A stretch of DNA of 64,000 nucleotides from a virus, in the IMG/VR virus record IMGVR_UViG_3300032224_000679, positions 1-64,000 of that record. One strand, given 5' to 3'. Positions 6,681-15,866 of the stretch are shown one piece after another. Under the pieces are notes generated by a model. That model made no database searches and was not told the DNA's origin. It saw only the letters and a list, made by a program, of their open reading frames with translations. The first letter of the stretch is position 1. Each line of letters opens with the position of its first letter. Position numbers and translations under genes: made by a program.

Positions 6681-8657
6681 ATGAGCGACATTGACCCAGC
6701 CCAAATACAAAATCTAATGAACTCGTTAAATCTAACGAGTGCTCAAGCAGAAGATGTTGCAAGATCATTAGGCCGATTAAGCCAATCATCTAGGGGTGCA
6801 GCCAATGCCGCAGACGCACAAAGAGATGCGACTGGTCGTCTTATCAGTAGCTATGACAGTTTAAAAACTGGATTCAGCGGGTTAGGGCAAGGTATTGGTT
6901 CTGCGGCACAAGGTATTAATACACTAACATCCAGCGTGGGATCTACACGTGATATGTTCATGGCATTGATACCAAGTATTAATTTTGCACATGATATATT
7001 CAATAAACTGGTTCTTTCTACTGGAGGCTTTGCTAGTGCGTTAACACAAGCCGCAGAAGGTTTGCCTAGTTTATTTGGTAAAATTGCTGGTGCTATGCAT
7101 GCATCTGGCGAAACGTTTAAAAAAGTTATTTTGGCAGCTGGTGATATTGCGTTTAATGCTGCCAAGACTCAAGTTTCAGAAACACAAAAACTAGTAAACG
7201 AATTTAAGGCCATGGCTGATGCGGGCATGACATTTGGTGGTAGTTTTGAAGCCGCGACAGCGGCTGCACATGCCGCAGGCGTTAGCATGGAAACATTTTC
7301 ATCTTTTGCATCCAAAAGTGCAGCCAATCTAGCCTTAATTGGTACAAGTTCACAATCAGCCGCAGGGATGATTATGAAAATGGCCAAGGATGTAAGCCCG
7401 GGTTTAATGGACATATACGGTTCTATGGACAACATAGCCAGTGAAATGGCAAACTATGTTGCGCTACAAACTGGATTAGGTGTTGATGCAGTTAAAAATC
7501 AAAAAGAACTTGAAGAAGGTGCTAAACGATATCTGTTAAACGAAAGAGAAATGAGTAATTTAACAGGTAAAAAAGTAGATCAGCTAAGACAAGAAGAAAA
7601 ACAAAGACAACAGTCAGCAGCATATCAATTAAAGATGCAAGAACTGGACCCAGCACAACAAGCAAATCAGAAGTTCCTATTTGATATGCTTACTAAACAG
7701 TATGGAGAATTAGGCTCACGAATGGCCATGAATCAATTGTTGAATGGTGATGCTTCTGCTGGTAATCCAGACCTTATGAGATTAGAATCACAAGTGCCTA
7801 AGTTATTCGAAACAGTTAATGGTATGGCACGTAATATCAATTTAGATTCTGAAACTTTTAAACGAACTGTTGGAGAAACTCTAGCAAGCTCAGCTGACCC
7901 AATTAAAGATCAAATTAAAGGATTACAACCTTTATTGACTTATGCCGCATCTGGTATAGGTAATGATATCTTTAATCAATTGAATAAGTTACTTGCACCT
8001 GTCTTGGGATCTTACAGTGAACAAGTAAATTCCCCTGCAGCCGTGGCAGCATCTATACAGAATTTCAATGCCGCAATGTCTAATACTGGTAGTATGGTTG
8101 ATAGTATGACTGCGGCAATTGAAAAAATGAAACGAGCACTCGAAGGTGTGACTATACAGAATTTAGATATGGTAAGCGATGCAATAACATTAGCTACCGG
8201 CTTAATAAAACCCGACGGTGCATACGTAGAAGCACTTGGCACTGCAAGGAAATTATTTTCAGCATTGGCAGACCCAACAGATGCTAACAAGTGGCTTGCT
8301 GTATTAGATAAATTAGGTAAGGATTTAACTCCTATAGGTGATACGATTGGGGGTACAGTTGCTCCACCTCGTCGTCCTGATGATCCTACTCCTAGAACTC
8401 ATCCTATAGAACAGTTGACAGAAAAAATTGAAGAACTAATACAAACAATAAAAAATTGGAGTCCAATTAGAACAAGTTCTGCAGATGCAGACTTGCCTGT
8501 ACTTGCTTCTGCCAGCAGAATCAATCGTTCACCAACTCCAGAAACTGATCCAGTGTTGCTTGCACTACAAGATCAAAATAGAATATTAGAAGACGTGGCT
8601 CAACATTCAAAAGACACTGTTGACATGCAAGGAAAAATATTGAATGCTCTAGCATAA
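6681..8657 (+). CDS. Tape measure-like tail protein
   Basis: 658-residue protein, Ala/Ser/Met-rich and mostly helical, with long hydrophobic helical stretches around residues 85-165 (SIGSTRDMFMALIPSINF-type sequence), a charged coiled-coil part near 270-320 (KNQKELEEGAKRYLLNERE) and a proline-rich linker near 560-575 (APPRRPDDPTPRTHP) before a short C-terminal helical tail. This composition and length fit a tail-length tape measure, the T4 counterpart being gp29 (about 590 residues). It lies next to the predicted frameshifting assembly gene, the usual neighbour of tape measure genes, although here on the opposite strand. The ATG at 6681 has no strong ribosome binding site. A late promoter lies at 6637. 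Confidence 0.7.
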   Translation: MSDIDPAQIQNLMNSLNLTSAQAEDVARSLGRLSQSSRGAANAADAQRDATGRLISSYDSLKTGFSGLGQGIGSAAQGINTLTSSVGSTRDMFMALIPSINFAHDIFNKLVLSTGGFASALTQAAEGLPSLFGKIAGAMHASGETFKKVILAAGDIAFNAAKTQVSETQKLVNEFKAMADAGMTFGGSFEAATAAAHAAGVSMETFSSFASKSAANLALIGTSSQSAAGMIMKMAKDVSPGLMDIYGSMDNIASEMANYVALQTGLGVDAVKNQKELEEGAKRYLLNEREMSNLTGKKVDQLRQEEKQRQQSAAYQLKMQELDPAQQANQKFLFDMLTKQYGELGSRMAMNQLLNGDASAGNPDLMRLESQVPKLFETVNGMARNINLDSETFKRTVGETLASSADPIKDQIKGLQPLLTYAASGIGNDIFNQLNKLLAPVLGSYSEQVNSPAAVAASIQNFNAAMSNTGSMVDSMTAAIEKMKRALEGVTIQNLDMVSDAITLATGLIKPDGAYVEALGTARKLFSALADPTDANKWLAVLDKLGKDLTPIGDTIGGTVAPPRRPDDPTPRTHPIEQLTEKIEELIQTIKNWSPIRTSSADADLPVLASASRINRSPTPETDPVLLALQDQNRILEDVAQHSKDTVDMQGKILNALA

Positions 8658-8662
8658 TATAG

Positions 8663-8669
8663 GTAAATA
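8663..8669 (+). promoter_or_regulatory. T4-type late promoter (GTAAATA)
   Basis: GTAAATA 22 bases before the portal ATG, in the 34-base gap after the tape measure-like gene. Confidence 0.5.
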
Positions 8670-8691
8670 TCTAACTAAAGAGATTTTTAAA

Positions 8692-10416
8692 ATGACTTGG
8701 AAAAAGTATTTTCGTACGGCCAGTACTACATCGGGTGCAATTAGCCCGATTAGTGGAGTCACTGCTGGCAGCCCTCAATTTGGTTACAAAAACTACCAAA
8801 GTAATTTACCAGAGGTTTATATTGGGCATCCGAATCGTATTGAACGTTATAACCAATACGAACAAATGGACATGGACAGTGAAGTTAATGCCGCACTGGA
8901 TATCTTAGCTGAGTTTAGTACACAAGACAACGAAGAAAACGGCACTGCTTTTAGTTTTTACTGGAAAGAAAAGCCCACAGACAACGAAGTAAAAATCATA
9001 CGTGAACAGCTAACACAGTGGGTTAGCTTAAACGAATTCAACAAACGTATATTCAAAATGTTCCGTAATACAATCAAATACGGTGATCAAGTGTTTATAC
9101 GTGACCCTGAAACATTTAAATTGTTTTGGGTGGAAATGAGCAAAGTTACAAAGATTATTGTCAACGAAGCCAAAGGCAAAGAGCCTGAACAGTATATTTT
9201 AAAAGACGTTGCGCCTAATTTCCAAAATTTAACAGCTACAGCAATTACTAATACTGACATTAGCGTTAATCACCCACAAGTGGGCGGAGGCAGTGGTGCA
9301 TATATACAACCTAAAAATCCCTACAGCGGCGGCAGTAGATTCAGTCATGCACAAAACGAAACAGCCATTAATGCTGAACACATTGTACATTTGACACTAA
9401 CTGAAGGATTAGATTTTAGCTGGCCTTTTGGCAATTCGGTATTAGAAAATGTTTTCAAAGTATTCAAACAAAAAGAATTACTAGAAGATGCTATCATTAT
9501 CTACCGTGTACAACGTGCGCCAGAACGTAGAGTCTTTAAAATTGACGTAGGTAACATGCCTGCACACATGGCTATGGCATTTGTGGATCGTGTTAAAAAC
9601 GAAATTGCACAGCGTAGAATTCCTACACAAACTGGTGGTGGTCAAAATATGATGGATGCTACGTACAACCCATTGTCAACTAACGAAGATTTCTTCTTCC
9701 CACAAACTGCTGATGGTAGGGGTAGTAGTGTTGAACCTTTGCCTGGTGGACAAAACTTAGGTGAAATCACAGACTTGCACTTCTTTACTAACAAGTTGTT
9801 CCGTGGATTACGTATTCCTGCTAGCTATTTGCCCACAGGATTAGACGATGGAACTAGTAATCCCAATACATTTAGTGATGGTAGAGTTGGCACAGCACTG
9901 ATTCAAGAATGGCGGTTCAACCAATACTGTATGCGTTTACAGCGTATGATTGTTGAAAAACTGGATCAAGAATTTAAAATGTTCTTACGTTGGCGAGGTA
10001 TTAACATAGATAATAACTTGTTTGAGTTAAACTTTAACGAGCCACAAAACTTTGCTAGCTATCGTCAAGCAGAAGTTGACCAAGCTAGAATTACATCATT
10101 CACACAATTAGAAGCATTTCCTTATCTAAGCAAGCGTTTCTTGTTAACTCGTTATTTGGGATTGACTGAAGAAGAAATGAGCGACAACGAGCGTATGTGG
10201 GCCGAAGAGCAAGGTGATACAGAAAAAGCACCAGCAGAGGAAGCAGGATTACGTAGTGTTGGTATTAGTCCAGGTGGATTAGATTCTGACATACAAAATG
10301 CAGAAATGCCAGCAGCACCTGAAGGGGAAGGCATGCCAGGTGCACCATCTCCAGGAGGGGCTCCTGCAGGCGGAGCAGGTCCGGCAGCAGGCCCAGCACC
10401 AGTTCCGGCAAGTTAA
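8692..10416 (+). CDS. 20: Portal protein gp20
   Basis: 574-residue portal vertex protein, the dodecameric ring through which DNA is packaged and to which the neck attaches. Recognisable T4 gp20-family segments include RYNQYEQMDMDSEVNAALDI-type sequence near residues 55-75, EDAIIIYRVQRAPERR near 265-280, FKIDVGNMP and RGLRIPASYLP near 370. The core length agrees with T4 gp20 (524). The extra length is mainly a C-terminal low-complexity tail rich in Gly, Pro and Ala (about residues 530-574). It heads the head operon followed by core proteins, protease, scaffold and capsid, the standard T4 order. Confidence 0.95.
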   Translation: MTWKKYFRTASTTSGAISPISGVTAGSPQFGYKNYQSNLPEVYIGHPNRIERYNQYEQMDMDSEVNAALDILAEFSTQDNEENGTAFSFYWKEKPTDNEVKIIREQLTQWVSLNEFNKRIFKMFRNTIKYGDQVFIRDPETFKLFWVEMSKVTKIIVNEAKGKEPEQYILKDVAPNFQNLTATAITNTDISVNHPQVGGGSGAYIQPKNPYSGGSRFSHAQNETAINAEHIVHLTLTEGLDFSWPFGNSVLENVFKVFKQKELLEDAIIIYRVQRAPERRVFKIDVGNMPAHMAMAFVDRVKNEIAQRRIPTQTGGGQNMMDATYNPLSTNEDFFFPQTADGRGSSVEPLPGGQNLGEITDLHFFTNKLFRGLRIPASYLPTGLDDGTSNPNTFSDGRVGTALIQEWRFNQYCMRLQRMIVEKLDQEFKMFLRWRGINIDNNLFELNFNEPQNFASYRQAEVDQARITSFTQLEAFPYLSKRFLLTRYLGLTEEEMSDNERMWAEEQGDTEKAPAEEAGLRSVGISPGGLDSDIQNAEMPAAPEGEGMPGAPSPGGAPAGGAGPAAGPAPVPAS

Positions 10417-10427
10417 TAGGATTTTGG

Positions 10428-10434
10428 TTAAATA
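10428..10434 (+). promoter_or_regulatory. Late promoter (TTAAATA) abutting a start codon
   Basis: TTAAATA ends 5 bases before the ATG at 10440. With T4 late geometry (start about 6 bases after the element) transcription would begin at the ATG itself. Confidence 0.5.
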
Positions 10435-10439
10435 ACAAT

Positions 10440-10670
10440 ATGCAAGTAAACGAATTATTTGAGCCAACACCCGCAGGATATCGTAGCGAAAAAGACGATA
10501 ATTCTGTGCTTAAAGCCGATGATACACGTAAAACTCGCTTAACTCTGGCTAGACTTAACAAGTTAAGAATGATGAATGACGTGCGAAAATTAGAGCACGA
10601 ACAAAAGTTAGAAAAAGTCACAACACAGTATAAAGTGCCTGCCGCAGCCGCAGGTGCTGCTGGCGTATAA
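10440..10670 (+). CDS. Small prohead-core-like protein (gp67/gp68 position)
   Basis: 76-residue, highly charged helical protein (DDTRKTRLTLARLNKLRMM, then KLEHEQKLEK) with an alanine-rich C-terminus. It lies between portal and protease genes, where T4 has the small prohead core proteins gp67 and gp68, so a scaffold-core role is likely by position. Its start, MQVNELFE, resembles the MKIxEVIxE tags of genes near the right end of the window. No ribosome binding site precedes the ATG, and the late promoter core ends only 5 bases away, so it may be translated from a leaderless mRNA when made from that promoter. Confidence 0.7.
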   Translation: MQVNELFEPTPAGYRSEKDDNSVLKADDTRKTRLTLARLNKLRMMNDVRKLEHEQKLEKVTTQYKVPAAAAGAAGV

Positions 10671-10723
10671 TTATATTCTTAAAATACGTCAAAAAATGCC
10701 CATTTAACCCCTAATATACGCAT

Positions 10724-10747
10724 ATTCTGTAAATAACTATACAGAAT
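10724..10747 (+). promoter_or_regulatory. Late promoter (GTAAATA) inside an inverted repeat
   Basis: GTAAATA at 10729-10735 overlaps an 8-bp perfect inverted repeat ATTCTGTA (10724-10731) / TACAGAAT (10740-10747). A late transcript would start near 10741 and lack the first arm, so the hairpin could form only in read-through RNA. Confidence 0.45.
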
Positions 10748-10779
10748 TCATTTACATATTTTTAAAAAGGATCACGAAT

Positions 10780-11832
10780 ATGTCAACAAAATACGAACAA
10801 CTAATTGAATACATCATTAATGATGACGAAGCTAAAGCTCGTGAATTGTTCCACCAAATCGTTGTGGAAAAATCACGTGACATCTACGAATCATTAATTG
10901 ACGAGCAGGACCTAGAAGAAGTTGGTGGAAACCCAGTCGGCCGCATGGTTGACGAAATTTCTGCAGACGAAGAAGGCATGCAAGAAGACGAAGAAGATTC
11001 AGAAGACGAAGACGGCATCAGCTTAGACAGCGATGACGACATGGGCGACGACATGGGAGACATGGACGGCGATATGGGTCACGGCATGGGCGATGAAGGC
11101 AGCGTAGAAGATCGCGTTATGGATCTAGAAGATGCACTAGACGAACTAAAAGCAGAATTTGACGCTTTAATGGCTGGTGAAAATGCTGAAGAACACGACC
11201 ACCCTGGTATCCACGACATGGGCGGTGACGACATGGGCATGGGTGACGAAGGCGATGAAATGGAAGGCATGTACATGGAAGCCGAAGACGAAGAAGATGA
11301 TGACGAAGAAGAAGATCTTGAAGAGTCTAAGAAAACCAAAGAAGACATGTTAAAAGCCAAAAACATGAAGAACATGAAAGACAGCAAAAAGAAAATGACC
11401 GAAGCTGAGTGGATTCGTGAATACGTTGAGAAAATTGGCGAGTATCCAGGTGAGCAATCTAGCCCAAGCGGTAAGATGGCTGGTACTGGTGCTAAGAGCG
11501 AAAAGCAAGGTGAGCGCAACACTAGAAGCGTTACTGGTCCTGGTGCTGACATGGGCGGTACAACTAAAAATACTGCACGTGGTGGAGCCGAAGCTGATGT
11601 ATTTGGTAAGACTATTGAAGAGCCAAACAACGAATATGCTAAAGGCCGCGGCAATTTAAAAGACGCAGGTAAATTTGCTAACGTTCCAGGTAAAGACTCT
11701 GGTCACACATCTTACAAACACAAGTCAGATCGTCAACCTGAAACAAACGATCCAGAAAAAGGCAAACTAGTTGGTAATGACGGAACTCGTCCTATCAACA
11801 AGAAAAGCCCAATGAAGCACATCGGTAAGTAA
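10780..11832 (+). CDS. Acidic prohead core / internal scaffold-like protein
   Basis: 350-residue, strongly acidic protein between portal and protease. Residues 1-60 are an ordered helical domain (YEQLIEYIINDDEAKARELF). Residues 60-190 are a low-complexity stretch of Asp, Glu, Gly and Met (repeated MGDD/MGDM). A lysine-rich patch follows (KKTKEDMLKAKNMKNMKDS), and the C-terminal third is Gly/Asn-rich and probably disordered. It contains several Leu-x-Glu sites of the kind cut by the T4 prohead protease (for example DLEE). By position and charge it fits a prohead core protein like T4 gp67/gp68, but it is far longer. A ribosome binding site AAAGGA lies about 10 bases before the ATG. Confidence 0.65.
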   Translation: MSTKYEQLIEYIINDDEAKARELFHQIVVEKSRDIYESLIDEQDLEEVGGNPVGRMVDEISADEEGMQEDEEDSEDEDGISLDSDDDMGDDMGDMDGDMGHGMGDEGSVEDRVMDLEDALDELKAEFDALMAGENAEEHDHPGIHDMGGDDMGMGDEGDEMEGMYMEAEDEEDDDEEEDLEESKKTKEDMLKAKNMKNMKDSKKKMTEAEWIREYVEKIGEYPGEQSSPSGKMAGTGAKSEKQGERNTRSVTGPGADMGGTTKNTARGGAEADVFGKTIEEPNNEYAKGRGNLKDAGKFANVPGKDSGHTSYKHKSDRQPETNDPEKGKLVGNDGTRPINKKSPMKHIGK

Positions 11833-11836
11833 TTAC

Positions 11837-12472
11837 ATGAACTTATTAAGAGAACATTTAACCTTTGATAATGCCAGGATGGAACTCCTAGCAGAGTCAA
11901 CTGCTGACGGCAAAGGTAAGAATCTCTATATGAAGGGTATATTTGTTCAAGGCGGAGTTAAAAACGCTAACCAACGTGTATACCCAGTTCAAGAAATTGC
12001 TCAAGCTGTTGAAACTATTAACACACAAATCAAAGATGGTTATAGCGTATTAGGCGAACTAGATCATCCAGATGATTTAAAAATTAACTTAGACCGAGTA
12101 TGTCACATGATTACAGACATGTGGATGGATGGCCCTAACGGCTTCGGTAAGTTAAAAATTCTTCCAACTCCAATGGGACAACTAGTAACAACTATGTTGG
12201 AAAGTGGAGTGAAGCTAGGTGTTTCGAGCAGAGGTAGCGGTAACGTTAACGAAGGTTCGGGGCATGTCAGTGACTTTGAAATAGTCACAGTTGATATAGT
12301 TGCACAACCCAGTGCGCCTAATGCATATCCAAAAGCTGTTTACGAAGGGCTTATGAATATGCGTGGAGGTCACAGAGTTCTCGATATGGCGAAAGATGCC
12401 GGTGCAAATCAAAAGGTCCAGAAGTATTTGCAAGAGGAAGTAAGACGCCTCATCAAAGACTTAAAAATATAA
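11837..12472 (+). CDS. 21: Prohead core protease gp21
   Basis: 211-residue T4 gp21-family serine protease (herpesvirus-assemblin-like fold), which cuts scaffold and capsid proteins in the prohead after Leu/Ile-x-Glu. The histidine of ELDHPD is residue 77 and the serine of KLGVSSRGS is residue 130 or 131. The spacing matches the T4 catalytic His85/Ser140 pair as I recall it. The later acidic/His region (DFEIVTVDIVAQPSAPNA) is also typical. It starts 4 bases after the acidic core gene and is followed 14 bases later by the scaffold gene, the normal T4 order. Confidence 0.92.
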   Translation: MNLLREHLTFDNARMELLAESTADGKGKNLYMKGIFVQGGVKNANQRVYPVQEIAQAVETINTQIKDGYSVLGELDHPDDLKINLDRVCHMITDMWMDGPNGFGKLKILPTPMGQLVTTMLESGVKLGVSSRGSGNVNEGSGHVSDFEIVTVDIVAQPSAPNAYPKAVYEGLMNMRGGHRVLDMAKDAGANQKVQKYLQEEVRRLIKDLKI

Positions 12473-12486
12473 CAGGAGAATGATCC

Positions 12487-13584
12487 ATGTTTGATGCTAT
12501 CAAACCATTAGTAGATAGTGGTATCATTAACGAAGAAACCAAGACAGCGATTAACGAAGCTTGGGAATCAAAGTTAAATGAAGCACGTGAACAACTTCGC
12601 GCAGAAATCCGTGAAGAGTTTGCTGGCCGCTATGAACACGATAAAAGTGTAATGGTCGAAGCTCTAGACAAGATGGTCACAGAAAGTCTCCAAGCAGAAA
12701 TCCGTGAATTTGCTGAGGAAAAAACTCAGTTAGCCGCAGACCGTGTGCGCTTTAACAAGCGTATGCAAGAAAGCGCAGGTAAATTTGATCGCTTCCTAGT
12801 TGGAAAACTAGCAGAAGAAATCAAAGAACTACGTGGCGACCGTCACACTCAGAAGGAAAGCATTCAGCGCCTAGAGAAGTTCGTTATCCGTGCATTGGCT
12901 GAAGAAATTCAAGAATTTGCTAAAGACAAACAAGACGTAGTTGAAACAAAAGTTAAACTAGTACGTGAAGCTAAATCAAAACTAGCTGAACTACAAAAAA
13001 CATTTGTTGCTAAATCTTCTGCACTTGTTAAAGAATCTGTAGCTAACAAGCTAGAGTCAGAATTGACTCAACTAAAAGAAGACATTCAAATTGCTCGTGA
13101 GAACAATTTTGGACGTCGTCTATTCGAAGCTTTTGCTAGCGAATTCGCTATCACTCATTTAAATGAGAATACTGAAATTGCTAAACTAACAAAAGCACTA
13201 GAGAAAAAAGAACAGCAAATCGCAGAAGCTAACCAAGCTGTTGCACAAAAGGCTGCTCTGGTTGAATCAAAAGACCGTGAAATTAAAATTATTAAAGAAT
13301 CACAAGAGCGTAAGCAATCACTAAACGAATTGCTAAAACCTCTAAACAAAGAGAAGCAGGCTGTAATGGGTCAACTTCTTGAGAACGTGCAGACCGATAG
13401 GTTGAAGTCTGCATTTGAAAAGTATCTACCAGCAGTTCTAAACAACTCTGTAGCAGTACAACCTGAAAAGGCTATGCTAGCTGAGAGTCGTGTAGAAGTT
13501 ACTGGTGATAAATCTGCTAAGGTCAGCGTTGAAACCGACTATAATAATGTAGTTGAAATTAAACGTTTAGCAGGGCTTAAATAA
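12487..13584 (+). CDS. 22: Prohead scaffold core protein gp22
   Basis: 365-residue, almost wholly helical and highly charged protein with long coiled-coil segments (for example ALEKKEQQIAEANQAVAQK). It fits the main internal scaffold gp22, which fills the prohead and is digested by gp21 during maturation (T4 gp22 about 269 residues). Candidate protease sites are frequent (MLAES near residue 338, and other Leu-x-Glu). The last residues are IKRLAGLK, a short motif that recurs in the 962-aa protein near the right end. An AGGAG ribosome binding site at about 12474 precedes the ATG. Confidence 0.88.
   Translation: MFDAIKPLVDSGIINEETKTAINEAWESKLNEAREQLRAEIREEFAGRYEHDKSVMVEALDKMVTESLQAEIREFAEEKTQLAADRVRFNKRMQESAGKFDRFLVGKLAEEIKELRGDRHTQKESIQRLEKFVIRALAEEIQEFAKDKQDVVETKVKLVREAKSKLAELQKTFVAKSSALVKESVANKLESELTQLKEDIQIARENNFGRRLFEAFASEFAITHLNENTEIAKLTKALEKKEQQIAEANQAVAQKAALVESKDREIKIIKESQERKQSLNELLKPLNKEKQAVMGQLLENVQTDRLKSAFEKYLPAVLNNSVAVQPEKAMLAESRVEVTGDKSAKVSVETDYNNVVEIKRLAGLK
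13577..13583 (+). promoter_or_regulatory. Possible late promoter for the major capsid gene (TTAAATA)
   Basis: TTAAATA overlaps the gp22 stop and lies 23 bases before the capsid ATG. An AGGAG ribosome binding site (13594-13598) sits in the resulting short leader. Confidence 0.45.
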
Positions 13585-13606
13585 ACCCTAATTAGGAGAA
13601 ATATAA

Positions 13607-14791
13607 ATGACACAAGCACTATTAGAAGGCCGTTGGGGCGAAACAAAAGATGCCCTGCTAGAAGGTCTAAACGGTTCACGTAGAACCACAATGGGTGTTA
13701 TCCTTGAAAACACCCGTAAGCACTTGGCTGAAAATGCAACAGCTGGTGCAACATCTGCAGGTAACGTAGCTACACTTAACCGTGTTATTCTACCAGTTAT
13801 CCGTCGTGTTATGCCTACAGTTATTGCTAACGAAATCGTTGGTGTACAACCAATGACAGGTCCAGTGGCTCAAATCCACACATTGCGTGTTCGCTATGCT
13901 GACACACAAACTGTTACAGCTCCAAGCCCATTTGATACATCAGTAACAAAAGGTGATGAAGCTCTAAGCCCATTCAAAATTGCTACTGCTTACTCTGGTA
14001 ATAGCACAACTGGTCGTGCTTCTTCTGTAAGCGCACTAGAAGGTCAACCAGGTAACCGTATCAACGTCCAAATCTTGAAACAAGTTGTTGAAGCTAAAAC
14101 TCGCAAATTATCAGCACGTTGGACATTTGAAGCCGCGCAAGATGCACAATCTATGCACGGTCTAGATATTGAAGCAGAAATCATGGCTGCTCTAGCACAA
14201 GAAATCACAGTTGAAATTGACCAAGAAGTTCTAGGTTCTCTACGTGGGTTGGCTGCTACTGAGTTTGCATATGATCAAGCATCTGTATCTGGTACAGCTA
14301 CATTCGTTGGTGACGAACACGCTGCTCTTGCAGTATTGATCAACCGTACAGCTAACTTGATTGCACAACGTACACGTCGTGGCGCAGGTAACTGGGCAGT
14401 TGTTAGTTCAGCTGCATTGACAGTTCTTCAGTCTGCTACAACTTCTGCTTTTGCTCGCACTACAGAAGGTACATTCGAAGCTCCTACAAACACTAAGTTT
14501 GTTGGTACATTGAATGGCGCAATGAAGATTTATGTTGACAGCTATGCCAGCGATACACAAGCTGTTCTAGTTGGATACAAAGGTACATCAGAGGCTGATG
14601 CCGCAGCATTCTACTGCCCATATATTCCTCTAATGAGTTCTGGAGTTGTTCTTGACCCAAGCACATTCGAACCAGTCGTAGGCTTTATGACTCGTTACGG
14701 ATACATTGAGTTAACAAACACTGCATCGTCTCTAGGCAATGCAGGCGACTATCTTGGCGAAATTTCTGTAGCCAACTTGAGCTTCCAGTAA
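13607..14791 (+). CDS. 23: Major capsid protein gp23
   Basis: 394-residue T4 gp23-family capsid protein. Typical segments: GNVATLNRVILPVIRRVMPT, then IVGVQPMTGPVAQIHTLRVR near residues 78-98, and a conserved C-terminal third (YIPLMSSGVVLDPSTFEPV and MTRYGYIELTN). The N-terminal 42 residues are a helical delta-domain ending in LAE, a Leu-x-Glu site for gp21 cleavage (before Asn43). The protein is shorter than T4 gp23 (521) because the insertion domain is missing, as in many aquatic T4-like phages. A strong AGGAG ribosome binding site precedes the ATG and a TTCG-loop terminator follows. Confidence 0.97.
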   Translation: MTQALLEGRWGETKDALLEGLNGSRRTTMGVILENTRKHLAENATAGATSAGNVATLNRVILPVIRRVMPTVIANEIVGVQPMTGPVAQIHTLRVRYADTQTVTAPSPFDTSVTKGDEALSPFKIATAYSGNSTTGRASSVSALEGQPGNRINVQILKQVVEAKTRKLSARWTFEAAQDAQSMHGLDIEAEIMAALAQEITVEIDQEVLGSLRGLAATEFAYDQASVSGTATFVGDEHAALAVLINRTANLIAQRTRRGAGNWAVVSSAALTVLQSATTSAFARTTEGTFEAPTNTKFVGTLNGAMKIYVDSYASDTQAVLVGYKGTSEADAAAFYCPYIPLMSSGVVLDPSTFEPVVGFMTRYGYIELTNTASSLGNAGDYLGEISVANLSFQ

Positions 14792-14823
14792 TCACAAAAC
14801 TTTCTCAGGGATGGGAAGACATC

Positions 14824-14846
14824 AAAGGACCTTCGGGTCCTTTTTT
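14824..14846 (+). terminator. Intrinsic terminator after the capsid gene
   Basis: 8-bp stem AAAGGACC/GGTCCTTT with a TTCG loop, followed by a run of T. Confidence 0.9.
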
Positions 14847-14851
14847 GTTGA

Positions 14852-14858
14852 TTAAATA
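14852..14858 (+). promoter_or_regulatory. Late promoter (TTAAATA) abutting a start codon
   Basis: It lies between the capsid terminator and the ATG at 14865, with 6 bases between element and ATG. Because a terminator precedes it, this is the only evident source of mRNA for the gene. Confidence 0.55.
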
Positions 14859-14864
14859 TCCAAT

Positions 14865-15866
14865 ATGAGTTCTTACGTTTATCCTGATCTTGATTTTCCA
14901 GTTAAAGTAATAATGCCAAACCCTAATCCTATTAGTGCAGGCATAGATCCTATTGTATTAGAAGAATTATATAAAAACGAATTAACTTTACTGGACTTTA
15001 GTAGAGAGCATGTGATTGGTCGAAATAGTTGGAATGCCACTAACGCAAAACAATATTTTGATCAACTAGGATTAACAAATATCATTTACTTAACCAGTAA
15101 CTTAGCTGAATCTAGTGATCGCATCATATTTTTTCCAGGATGGATTTATAATAAAAATTTGAGTTATAAAGATTTAACCTGCAGTGATATAAAACGCAGA
15201 TCAATTAAAATAAGTTGCTTAAACAGATTTCCTTCTGCACATCGTGTTTATTGTTTTCATGAATTACAAAAAAAGAAGTATAGTAATGAAATGATGCTTT
15301 CTTTTTATGGATTAAGCGATCCGTACTTGCCAATGAATCAAGGACATGACATTTATCATTCAATGTACAATAATATACCTATAGCTATCAAAGATGAAAT
15401 AGCAAAATTAATTTTATATAAAGAATCAATACCAAAAGATAATATATGGTATTATCAAAATTTACACAGCTTTGACCACCCAGCATATTTAGATTCTTAT
15501 CTTAATATTGTAACAGAGTCTAGTCATGATCAATGTTTCTTTAGTGAAAAATCCTGCAAGCCTTTGGCCGCAGGGCAGTTATTTTTACAAGTAAATGCAA
15601 AGAACAGTGTAGATACATTAAGATATTTGGGTTTTGAATGTTTTGATCAACATTTAAATAATCATAGTTATGAAAATAACGATCATTTTGTTGACAGAAT
15701 TAATGAAATGATGAGTTTAATAGACAACATTTATGATAATATAGAAGAACTATATTTTTTAAACAAACAGGAAATTATCTTTAACCGAGAATATCTAACA
15801 TCTGACGGTTTTAAATTAAAATTACTAAAACCGTTAAGGCAATTTGGGGCACTGATTGATAAATAG
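14865..15866 (+). CDS. Glycosyltransferase-like protein
   Basis: 333-residue protein. The C-terminal part has NIVTESS, then FFSEKSCKPLAAGQLFL (about residues 211-245) and VDTLRYLGFECF. This follows the pattern of nucleotide-sugar glycosyltransferases of the GT10/exostosin kind, where an acidic-Lys pair (SEK, usually TEK) and a KPLAAG loop contact the donor. The N-terminal half is not recognised. It could decorate virion or host glycans, but the acceptor is unknown. The gene stands alone between two terminators with its own late promoter. No ribosome binding site is present, so it is a candidate leaderless gene. Its high AT content and asparagine/lysine bias differ from the capsid gene beside it. 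Confidence 0.5.
   Translation: MSSYVYPDLDFPVKVIMPNPNPISAGIDPIVLEELYKNELTLLDFSREHVIGRNSWNATNAKQYFDQLGLTNIIYLTSNLAESSDRIIFFPGWIYNKNLSYKDLTCSDIKRRSIKISCLNRFPSAHRVYCFHELQKKKYSNEMMLSFYGLSDPYLPMNQGHDIYHSMYNNIPIAIKDEIAKLILYKESIPKDNIWYYQNLHSFDHPAYLDSYLNIVTESSHDQCFFSEKSCKPLAAGQLFLQVNAKNSVDTLRYLGFECFDQHLNNHSYENNDHFVDRINEMMSLIDNIYDNIEELYFLNKQEIIFNREYLTSDGFKLKLLKPLRQFGALIDK
15859..15865 (+). promoter_or_regulatory. T4-type late promoter (ATAAATA)
   Basis: Exact ATAAATA overlapping the end of the preceding gene, 75 bases before the ATG at 15941. The long leader ends with an AAAGGAAAAAG ribosome binding site. Confidence 0.55.

Noticed and set aside
11079-11654. 191-residue minus-strand frame opposite the acidic core protein
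   Set aside because: Serine/methionine low complexity caused by the GAC/GAA codons of the real gene on the other strand.
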